In this document: positions 56,151 through 64,000 of the stretch, in pieces
Numbering within the stretch: the stretch's first letter is position 1
Layout of the letters: each line of letters begins with the position of its first letter
Origin: Linaria vulgaris
Taxonomy: Eukaryota > Streptophyta > Magnoliopsida > Lamiales > Plantaginaceae
Assembly (NCBI GenBank): GCA_948329865.1
Contig: OX415252.1
Location: 80,268,642 to 80,332,641 of the forward strand
Direction of reading: 5' to 3'
Length of the DNA stretch: 64,000 nt
Notes under the pieces: model-generated
The model's database searches: none
Told to the model about the DNA's origin: nothing
Seen by the model: only the letters and a program-made list of their open reading frames with translations
Made by a program: the position numbers and the translations under genes

Positions 56151-56522
56151 ATGGCGCTCAAATCTGTTGCACTCATCTTCGCACTCCTCTCCATTCTGCT
56201 CGCTTCGATCTCGTACGAAGCGTCCGCCGCACTGGGCGGCAAAGTCGGGGACTGGCGGCCGATTCCAAACCCTAACAGCACACAAGTGGTGGAGATCGCG
56301 AAATTCGCGGTGAAGGAGCACAATTCTCAGGCTAAATCGGCGTTGGAGTTTGTTCAGGTGCTGAGCGGCGAGTCTCAGGTAGTTTCCGGTACGAATTACA
56401 AGCTAAATATCTCGGCCAAGGACGGCGGCGCTGCGGCGGCGAAGAAGTATCAGGCGGTGGTTTGGGATCAGCCGTGGACGAAGTTGAGGAAACTTACTTC
56501 GTTCGAAGAGATTAAAGGTTAA
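56151..56522 (+). CDS. Phytocystatin, secreted cysteine protease inhibitor (tandem copy 2)
   Basis: A single exon of 123 residues, with signal peptide 1-26 identical to copy 1 except at position 5. The helix IAKFAVKEHN, first hairpin QVVSG and second hairpin WDQPWTKL are present. The N-terminal trunk differs: KVGDWRPI in place of PAGGWRPI, so the second Gly of the family's Gly-Gly is Asp. Since this trunk touches the protease, target choice or strength may differ from copy 1. The 13 differences between the copies include several charge changes (Thr to Lys, Gln to Glu). The frame is intact and the promoter is largely shared. Confidence 0.95.
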   Translation: MALKSVALIFALLSILLASISYEASAALGGKVGDWRPIPNPNSTQVVEIAKFAVKEHNSQAKSALEFVQVLSGESQVVSGTNYKLNISAKDGGAAAAKKYQAVVWDQPWTKLRKLTSFEEIKG

Positions 56523-57115
56523 TCGAGGAGATTTGTTAATTTTGAAGTGGTTAAGTGAAAATTAACTATGTAGTATGTACTATGTTTGTATAAGAAAAAA
56601 AAATAAATAAATGAGTTCTGATGTATTTGGAAATTCGTCTTATCGATGATTATTTTTATCATTTTATTTTATGATACAACTATGTTTTAATGTTCGTTGT
56701 AGTGATTCATAATTTTGCTTTTTGTCAAAGCATTTCACGTGCAACTTGTGAACTTGATGGTTCTGGAACCTTTTTAGGCTAATAGTTATCTGATTGTGTT
56801 TCCTTTTTTCTTTTCAAAGCAATTTGGTATGTAGGGAGTAGGGACTAATGTAGTCGACATTGAAACTAAGGGGAAAAGAAAAAGATGTACTATCAAACAA
56901 AATAGTGTGTGGAAAGTGAAACTAGAAAAGTTTGGCTAAATACCGAGAGGTCATAGAAGTTATAAGAAAACTTATTTGTATTTACTATCCACCTAAAAAG
57001 TCTGTAAGTAAATTTTAGGTTCAGGTCGTTTTTAACTTTTAAGAGTGTTTCAACTTCCTAAGTTGGAATTGTTTGAGAAAAACAACTTGTGCCGTTTTTA
57101 ACTTAAGAATAACGT

Positions 57116-57851
57116 TTGTGTGATGACTTGTAATAAATTAACAATTGCTCAATTGATTCTTAAATTAAAGTATTAAACTAGAATTAGATTCTAATATTTT
57201 CTTTCTTTCTTCAGAATTGCAAACACCTTCTAAAAGCATGCATTAACTTTAGCGTGATATATATTCGGCTTAAATGTTGGAATGATCTGGTCTATTTTAC
57301 GGTCTATTCTATGCCGTGCACAAGTCTTGTGCGCAGCCCACTCCTGATTGTGACACGTGGACGAAAAGACAAAACTTTGTCCACGTGTCACCATCATGAT
57401 GGGTCTTGTGCGCAGCATAGAATAGTCGTCATTTTACCTAATTCTGAGTATTGATTTTGTTAAAGCTACGGATTTTCGGTACAGAAAAATCAACTATATT
57501 TGGTTCTAAAGATCATATTATTTTAGCAATATAGATATTAGGATATTTTTTTTCGGTAACAGATAATTAATGATATTGACATGCCATTGATGTCAATCAT
57601 CAATGAATGGAGAAGATGGAGAAGGCGACAGATCCTGGCCAGCAATTTCGGGCCGGACCACTGCAAGTTAAAAATGGTTATTCAGAAATTTAAACATCCT
57701 CAAAACCTAACAGGCCCAATAATTTGTTAAAATATAACCGAAGCCTCCAGCAGCCCAGTCCATTCTTAACAGAATAGATGAGCTTCATTCAGTCAAGTTT
57801 ACGCAAAGCATTATGTGCGGCTTTTTTTTCCTTTTGTTTTGATAAATGCAG
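57116..57851. other. Intergenic DNA after the cystatin duplication
   Basis: No gene is seen. It contains the foldback at 57304-57425 and otherwise AT-rich sequence up to the LTR at 57852. Confidence 0.5.
57304..57425. mobile_element. 122-bp foldback, MITE-like
   Basis: The ends CTATTCTATG and CATAGAATAG are inverted copies. Further in, TGTGCGCAG pairs with the inverse near 57409, and GACACGTGGAC pairs with GTCCACGTGTC around a centre near 57366. The whole could fold into a long hairpin. No target duplication is obvious. Confidence 0.6.
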
Positions 57852-58615
57852 TGATGTAGCATATTTTGGAATCTACACTTGGCATTCTCTCGTTTGATCA
57901 CGTGTCGCACAAAGTTATCGCTTTGTCGCATTATCACATTCCGAGGTACATCACAAACTCATTAATGTTGGGCGTAACCCAGAGTGCAAACTTGTTAATG
58001 TTGGGCCAAGCCCACTATACAAATCCAATGAAGTTGGGTCAAGCCCAGCAGCACCTAAGCCTATCAAATGGAGTAGGCCAAGCCCATCAACACCCAAGCC
58101 CATCCAATGGCCTGTGAAGTATCTATAAATACCCCCTCCCATGAAAGAAAAAAGGAGACATTATTTACATTCTACTTTCTCTCTCTAAGTCAGAGCTTTC
58201 TCTCTCTAGAGATGATGCACAATCCAGCACGGATTAGCATCATATCCGACCAGCACGGTCCGACGACATCTCATATGACAATCCAGCACGGATTGGCAAC
58301 TTATCCGACCAGCACGGTCCGACAACATCTCATCTATCATGGTCTACTCTCGCATCAGGCTCTTATGCGATGCACCATCCAACACGGATGGGCACCTTGA
58401 GAAACAATGAACTACGTTCGGCTTGATTCCCTATACGGGATACGTAGGCAGCTTGGCACAACCCAAGTTCAGTCCGAAATCAACAAACCCCTACTTTAGG
58501 TATGATGTTGCACGGTGCAGGTTTCTCGAACTCAAAGCTAACTCAGCACCAGCACGGAGCTTGAGTTAGTCTGACGTGGAGTGCCTAGTTAGCAGGACGA
58601 AAGCACCCCACATCA
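57852..58615 (+). repeat. 5' LTR of the young Gypsy element
   Basis: 764 bp, TGATGTAGC to CCCACATCA. It has repeated GTTGGGCCAAGCCCA-like words near 57965-58110, a CTATAAATACC box near 58122 and two copies of CCGACCAGCACGGTCCGAC near 58246 and 58305. Confidence 0.95.
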
Positions 58616-58616
58616 G

Positions 58617-58634
58617 TGGCGCCGTCTGTGGGAA
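58617..58634 (+). other. tRNA primer-binding site
   Basis: TGGCGCCGTCTGTGGGAA, one base after the LTR, is a common primer-site form in plant Gypsy elements. A variant lies at 54704. Confidence 0.8.
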
Positions 58635-58639
58635 ACCAC

Positions 58640-59090
58640 TAATTGCACTGTAGAAGAAACACACACGCTCATCACCCTGGCAAGGTCTTCAAGAGCAACT
58701 AAGAGTACCAACGTCATTACGACTAGTCAGCAGCAAGAGGGATCTTCGGTGCGAGCTTCTAAGAGAGTTGAAACAACTTGATGAAGCTTAGGTGATTGCA
58801 ATGATGGTCGGCAATCAGACTCCACCCACGACAAATCAACAACCGCAGGCTGAACAACTACAAAACCGCAGCATGTGGCTCAACTCATTCAAGCTCTGCA
58901 ATCCAGCGCGGAGGTGCAATGCATTTTGTCCCAGTCGCATCTATTGTGCTACTTGGAGTTCCAACCTGTGCTACTTGAAGTTCCAACCATGCTACTTGAA
59001 GTTCTAACCAGAATAGAGGGACAAACGGAAAATTTCTTTCCCGCGGTCAATCTAGAGCTTAGCACCCAACAAGTTGTGTGAGGCCTCCCC
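58640..59090 (+). pseudogene. Decayed gag leader
   Basis: Short frames such as 58875-59081 (Gln- and Leu-rich) and a Ser/Gln-rich piece before it look like the start of a Gypsy gag. There are several stops and no capsid core or zinc knuckle. A short unit, GTGCTACTTGRAGTTCCAAC, is repeated three times near 58950-59000. Confidence 0.4.
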
Positions 59091-59156
59091 AGCTCAAGGC
59101 AATGAAGTTCATAAGACGCTTTTGATGGTGGTGGTAGGATAATATGGTTGTCATCA

Positions 59157-59936
59157 TCACAAATCATATGTTTTCTCGTGAGCAAGGTCGTCCGTATTGA
59201 TTCTCCTCGCAAGCCTCTTACTTGCCCCAACAATGGATGAGCAACTCAAAGAGATGCTAGAAGACATGCTAGCATCATCGCATGTTCGATGCATGAAGTC
59301 TTGATTGGGAGCAATGCCACCATGAGTCTCTTGACTCTCATTTGGCCCTCTTCTTTCATGCGAGCGACGATCATCGGCCCTTGGGCGTGTGTCATGGTGG
59401 AACCATGAATCCTTCTCCATTAAAGTGACGCTAGATGCCATGCTAGCATCATCGCGTGTTCGATTCATGAAGTCTTCATTGAGAGTCAAAGGGACGCGAG
59501 ATGCCATGCTAGCATCATCGCGTGTTCGACAACTTGAATCTTGATTGAGAGCCACGCCACCGCGAGTCCCTTGACTCTCGTTTTCTCCTCTTCCTTCATG
59601 CGAGTGACGAGCTTCATGGTTGTTGCCATCTTCTTTCCCAGTCAAAGGGACGCGAGATGCCATGCTAGCATCATCGCGTGTTCGACAGCTTGAATCTTGA
59701 TTGAGAGCCACGCCACCGCGAGTCCCTTGACTCTCGTTTTCTCCTCTTCCTTCATGTGAGCGACGAGCTTCATGGTTGCTGCCATCTTCTTTCCCAGTCA
59801 AAGGGACGCGAGATGCCATGCTAGCATCATCGCGTGTTCGACAACTTGAATCTTGATTGAGAGCTATTCCACCACGAGTCATTTGACTCTCACTTGGTCC
59901 TACGTTATGGTTGGCACGATCGTCCTTCTTTCGCAT
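59157..59936 (-). CDS. Antisense ORF with in-frame 52-residue repeats, unknown function
   Basis: 259 residues, open from ATG 59936 to 59157, opposite to the element. A 156-bp unit is repeated in frame about three times (period seen between 59549 and 59705) and then in shorter forms. Each unit carries NQDSSCRTRDDASMASRVPL and a linker rich in Gly, Glu and His (GKEDG, HEGRGENES). The core RTRDDASMAS occurs four times, plus one variant. The protein is hydrophilic, with no signal peptide, membrane span or domain I recognise. Antisense extra ORFs are known in some Tat-lineage Gypsy elements. A TATA box lies about 970 bases upstream on the same strand, so it may have its own transcript. Confidence 0.55.
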   Translation of the reverse strand: MRKKDDRANHNVGPSESQMTRGGIALNQDSSCRTRDDASMASRVPLTGKEDGSNHEARRSHEGRGENESQGTRGGVALNQDSSCRTRDDASMASRVPLTGKEDGNNHEARHSHEGRGENESQGTRGGVALNQDSSCRTRDDASMASRVPLTLNEDFMNRTRDDASMASSVTLMEKDSWFHHDTRPRADDRRSHERRGPNESQETHGGIAPNQDFMHRTCDDASMSSSISLSCSSIVGASKRLARRINTDDLAHEKTYDL

Positions 59937-60905
59937 GGCTTGATTGAACCTCGAAAATTATGCCATTAACAATCTTCCTAGAAAGAGCAAAACAAGGGGA
60001 AATTCAACCTTTTGAAACCAAGAAATTCTCTCGTAGGTTGCTCCACCTTTGCTCATAATCAAAATCAACAATTCAGAAAAGGAGTTTCACAAGATCAAGA
60101 TTATTTGAAAACATTTAAAGTTACAAAGTTGAATCAACAACAAAACAGCAACAAATCACCGCAGCATCGACAAGCCATCTCGCGCGAACTAATTTTTGCA
60201 CACGAACTCCTCGCCAAGCTGCTCTGCACGCGCGAACTCACCAACGCAACCGATCGCTGATTCGCTTCACCTTCACTCGAAGCCTTAACTGTGCACAAAC
60301 TGATCAACGCCGCCAACGATCTCACCTGGCATGAACGGTAGCTCCGCCTGAACCCCATGGACGAACAACAGCACGCCGGAACTCCTCACGTCGAGGAACG
60401 ACAACATGCCTGAACTGCTAGCGCCAACGCCGCAGCAACCCCGCACCAACTAACTCCGACCAGCCGCATAACTGACCCCCACGACATCTTCACCGGCGAA
60501 CAGCTTTGCAACGACTCCCTCGCGCGGACGAACAGCAGCCACGACCCGATCTCTCCGTGACGGAACATCCAGTTGCGCGAACTCCGTCACGACCAGCAGC
60601 ACAAACTCCAAGAACACGCGAGCTCCTAACCTCCGAACGCTTGATCGTTGAACGAACGCCACGAACTCGCTGCATGCACGAGCTGCTCCTTGAAGTTACC
60701 AATTTCATCTACTGACTCGGCGCCAATGACTTCTTCTTGCCCGATCAGATCCTCACATGAATTCTTCCTCCAACGAACTCCTCAACTCGCTCGAACAAAT
60801 CTGCACAAAGTCTCGCAAACTATTTTCAACGACTCCCTCCCGCGAACTCCCTGGTGCTAACGAACTCTCCGGCCACGAGCAGATGGATGAATAGGCAAAG
60901 ACTTG
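59937..60905 (-). other. Leader region of the antisense unit, rich in GAGTTCG words
   Basis: On the - strand GAGTTCG or GAGTTCGCG occurs many times between 60890 and 60180. CTCTTTCTAG near 59974 could be a splice acceptor before the antisense ORF, and several GTGAGTTCG sites could be donors. This would remove most of the leader. It is GC-richer than its surroundings. No protein is recognised. Confidence 0.4.
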
Positions 60906-60913
60906 TATTTATA
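60906..60913 (-). promoter_or_regulatory. TATA box on the antisense strand
   Basis: The - strand reads TATAAATA in the context CATCTATAAATACAAG. It could drive the antisense unit that holds the 259-residue ORF. Confidence 0.5.
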
Positions 60914-62610
60914 GATGATTTTGGAAGTAGTCAAGTAGAGTCCGTGAAGAATTGTAAGAGTGGTGAAACTCTTGGACGAGATAGAAGAAAATATTTCAGA
61001 TATGAATATTAAGCAAAATTTTAAGAAGAAAGGAAAAAAGTTATAGGGATTTCTGCTTCCCCTGTTTCGAATCGGTGAGAAAGAAGAGTTCAGTATGAAC
61101 TTTGCTTCTGTTTCTCTGTTCCGCGAAGAGTTGGATCAAGATGGATGTTTTGGTTCAAATAAACTACTACCCAAAATATATTATATTAAGTAATACAATT
61201 TGCTATTATTATAAATGAAAAGGCGTGGGCCCTCTCTAGTTACAATTGATGAATTGAAAGTCACGGCCAGATGAAAGTATATTCAAGCAGCGGTCAATTG
61301 CAGAAAGAATCTTGCCTTGTAATATTGCATGATTGGTCCTTGGAGATGAAAGGAACTACATAATGGTTCTTAAAGAATACAAAAATCGGATAACAATCCT
61401 TGAGGAGATGGATAGTATTTAAGAGCCCTATACAAAATGTGCAAGGAGATTCCAACTTTGTATAATTGCAGAATGGTACTTAGAAGAAGAGAAAGTGATA
61501 AAATGGACATAGAACTACTGAAACTACTTTCCACTATCTTATCAGCAAGATGACACACTGCGAAGTGGAGGGATTTAATACGTACTATATTTTAATTCGA
61601 CTTACTGCCCATATACAAAGCAACTGAGTTGACCTCAAGATTAAACTATCACGGGTAAAGTGATGAAGACTTAGTTTTTTCAAAGCTCGATGAAGACTTG
61701 GCTTCAATGTAGCTCAAGTGCTAACACTTAGTTTTTCTAAAGCTCACGGAGATTCTGATTTTGCATAGCTCAAAGAGTAACGACTTAACTTTCTAAAATT
61801 GAACAAGACTTAGCTTTCTCCAAGCTCATGAAGAGCCAATATCTCAACCTCAACCAATTGCGAATGAGCCTTTTTAAAAGCTACGTGCTCAAGAATAGCT
61901 TCATGAAGATTAAATGTGGCCACTAGAAGGTATGCACCATTAAAGATTAAATCTGACGCCGAGAAGGTACATGCCGCTCAAGATTAAATGCGATCGCAAA
62001 GAGGGGAAGAACCATTGAAGATTGGATGCGACTCCAAGAGAATGTGCACAATGAAGATTGAAATCACAGAGGGCGCATAGAGTAAAGATTAAATGCAACC
62101 CAAGAGGGTTTGGAAAGCAAACAAGTGGGGGATGTCACCTATGCTATTATTGTAGACGCGTGCCTCAACTCAAGCAAAGCTAGTACGACGTGATTGTTGC
62201 ATGTCGACATATCAACTACCTCAATGAATGAAAAAGATCGATCAACTACATCAAACTATGAACACATATCTCTCATCAAACTGCAAAAAGAACTTCATCA
62301 AGAGTCTAACTACATCAAACTATAAATTAGTACCTTTTCATCAAACTACTAAAAGCGCTTCATGAAGTGACTTACGCATCAACAATGCCTCAGTAAGAAA
62401 TCTGTGCCAAGAATAGAGTTTTATTAAGCGACTTTCACATCAACAATACTTCATTAAGCAACTTACAGTAAGGAAAATAGCTCGCACAAGGCTTTCCAGG
62501 CACTTTCATCATTGTCAACTGCGGTATGGAACTAAGGGACTCCGCATATGGCCGAAACAACTAACACAAATTATTATAGCTATGCAAGTTGCCTACGGTT
62601 ACCAAGTAAA
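60914..62610. other. Interior of the Gypsy element, non-coding
   Basis: There are degenerate repeats: GAAGACTTAG/AAAGCTC words at 61650-61880 and AAGATTAAATG words at 61905-62100. The phrase ACACACTGCGAAGTGG near 61552 recurs near 63429 before the 3' LTR, so an older polypurine-tract region may have been duplicated. No ORF of note. Confidence 0.5.
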
Positions 62611-62611
62611 A

Positions 62612-63295
62612 TATAAAGTAGGCCCAACGCAAGCCCTACCAAAAAAAACTAGGTGAAGAGCCTATTGGGCGAATATCCCATAAAGTAGGCTATCAACGTA
62701 AGCCCTACCAAAATAAACTAGGTGAAGAGCCTATTGGGAGAATATCCCATAAAGTAGGCTATCAACCTAAGCCCTACCAAAATAAACTAGGTGAAGAGCC
62801 TATTGGGCGAATATCCCATAAAGTAGGCTATCAACGTAAGCCCTACCAAAATAAACTAGGTGAAGAGCCTATTGGGCGAATATCCCATAAAGTAGGCTAT
62901 CAACGTAAGCCCTACCAAAATAAACTAGGTGAAGAGCCTATTGGGTGAATATCCCATTAAGTAGGCTATCAACGTAAGCCCTACCAAAATAAACTAGGTG
63001 AAGAGCCTATTGGGCGAATATCCCATAAAGTAGGCTATCAACGTAAGCCCTACCAAAATAAACTAGGTGAAGAGCCTATTGGGCGAATATCCCATAAAGT
63101 ATGCTATCAACGTAAGCCCTACCAAAATAAACTAGGTGAAGAGCCTATTGGGTGAATATCCCATAAAGTAGGCTATCAACGTAAGCCCTACCAAAATAAA
63201 CTAGGTGAAGAGCCTATTGGGTGAATAGGCCCATTAAGTAGGCTATCAACGTAAGCCCTGCCAAAATAAACTTGGTGAAGAGCCTACTGAGTATG
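62612..63295 (+). repeat. 69-bp tandem array, about ten copies
   Basis: The unit TAAAGTAGGCTATCAACGTA, going on through AGCCCTACC and AAACTAGGTGAAGAGCC, starts at 62681, 62750 and every 69 bases. Inner copies are nearly identical and outer copies more changed. It lies in the 3' untranslated part of the Gypsy element. Confidence 0.95.
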
Positions 63296-63438
63296 CCATC
63301 AATGTAAGCCATGCTTGCGAAAACCAATAATGACATTTGGAGACAAAGACAAGCAAGATCAAGAAGACAAGCAAAATATGAACCAAGAAATGCTTAATCT
63401 ACTTCACAATGTCTTATCAGTCTGATAACACACTGCGA

Positions 63439-63451
63439 AGTGGGGGACTTC
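63439..63451 (+). other. Polypurine tract of the young Gypsy element
   Basis: AGTGGGGGACTTC directly precedes the 3' LTR. This is the usual form in plant Gypsy elements of this kind. Confidence 0.75.
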
Positions 63452-64000
63452 TGATGTAGCATATTTTGGAATCTACACTTGGCATTCTCTCGTTTGATCA
63501 CGTGTCGCACAAAGTTATCGCTTTGTCGCATTATCACATTCCGAGGTACATCACAAACTCATTAATGTTGGGCGTAACCCAGAGTGCAAACTTGTTAATG
63601 TTGGGCCAAGCCCACTATACAAATCCAATGAAGTTGGGTCAAGCCCAGCAGCACCTAAGCCTATCAAATGGAGTAGGCCAAGCCCATCAACACCCAAGCC
63701 CATCCAATGGCCTGTGAAGTATCTATAAATACCCACTCCCATGAAAGAAAAAAGGAGACATTATTTACATTCTACTTTCTCTCTCTAAGTCAGAGCTTTC
63801 TCTCTCTAGAGATGATGCACAATCCAGCACGGATTAGCATCATATCCGACCAGCACGGTCCGACGACATCTCATATGACAATCCAGCACGGATTGGCAAC
63901 TTATCCGACCAGCACGGTCCGACAACATCTCATCTATCATGGTCTACTCTCGCATCAGGCTCTTATGCGATGCACCATCCAGCACGGATGGGCACCTTGA
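63452..64000 (+). repeat. 3' LTR of the young Gypsy element, cut by the window end
   Basis: The first 549 bases match 57852-58400 with two differences. Confidence 0.95.

Larger units (their letters stand above)
55985..57115 (+). repeat. Right copy of the duplicated cystatin segment
   Basis: It matches 50555-53611 without the LTR element. It keeps the sequence from 56824 to about 56945 that is missing at the insertion site in the left copy. Confidence 0.85.
57852..64000 (+). mobile_element. Young non-autonomous Ty3/gypsy element (runs past the window)
   Basis: The 5' LTR is 57852-58615. A primer site TGGCGCCGTCTGTGGGAA follows at 58617-58634. The 3' LTR starts at 63452 after the purine-rich AAGTGGGGGACTTC. 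Over the 549 bases seen of both LTRs only two differences were counted (58131 and 58380), so insertion was very recent. The 4.8-kb interior has no gag-pol domains beyond a decayed leader, but carries an antisense ORF and a tandem array. The primer site type and the 3' repeats recall the Tat/Ogre side of Gypsy, whose members are known to carry extra, sometimes antisense, ORFs. Confidence 0.9.

Noticed and set aside
57866..58400. ORFs inside the Gypsy LTR, seen again at 63466-64000
   Set aside because: They are identical because the LTRs are; the coded repeats reflect GTTGGGC/GCCCA words and no domain is seen.
60012..60860. ORFs of 60-82 residues in the Gypsy interior on both strands
   Set aside because: They arise from repeated CGAACTC words in GC-richer DNA; no start context or domain supports them.
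62612..63295. Possible CRISPR-like array
   Set aside because: The copies are directly contiguous without unique spacers and lie in a plant LTR element; it is a tandem repeat.

Overview
This is nuclear DNA from a flowering plant, almost certainly a eudicot. The evidence is AT-rich intergenic DNA, GT-AG introns, Ty1/copia, Ty3/gypsy, LINE, CACTA and Mutator-like transposons, an integrated plant pararetrovirus, and secreted phytocystatin genes. An asterid host is possible from the look of the cystatins, but that is only an impression. Most of the window is nested or decayed mobile DNA. The genes that look functional for the host are four phytocystatins on the + strand (20884, 34752, 50707, 56151) and perhaps a FAR1-family gene (22933-25307) that sits inside a Mutator-like element.

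Layout. 1-7114: 5'-truncated, decayed Sirevirus-type Copia with an env-like third ORF and a 3' LTR. 7911-9358: non-autonomous CACTA element whose empty target site is preserved at 1-105. About 9990-17010 (- strand): endogenous caulimovirid with coat, movement, protease-RT-RNase H and downstream ORFs, all broken, plus a recognisable TATA/poly(A) region and tRNA primer site. 17527-20577: second decayed Copia. 20884-21234: divergent cystatin. 22216-26770: Mutator-like element with about 155-bp inverted repeats and a target-site duplication, holding a FAR1-domain gene without a transposase catalytic domain. 27530-30195: 5' half of a LINE with a 213-bp triplication. 30340-32978: Gypsy LTR and gag fragment. 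34752-35138: cystatin with a rebuilt inhibitory loop. 36270-46900 (- strand): a LINE split by a young Sirevirus (37402-46698) with both long ORFs open. 47690-50160: Gypsy gag-pol fragment. 50555-57115: tandem duplication of a cystatin gene with its promoter and 3' flank, one copy interrupted by a small non-autonomous LTR element, with an F-box relic and Gypsy debris between the copies. 57852 to the end: a very young non-autonomous Gypsy element with an antisense repeat-protein ORF and a 69-bp tandem array before its 3' LTR.

The cystatins should be secreted inhibitors of papain-like cysteine proteases. Only the tandem pair keeps the standard inhibitory QVVSG loop; the other two have changed it. 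The transposons supply most of the unusual signals. The strongest is a palindromic octamer, GTTGCAAC, found at least 16 times across the intact Sirevirus, in its LTRs, spacers and all three codon registers of its ORFs. No tRNA, rRNA or CRISPR feature was recognised.
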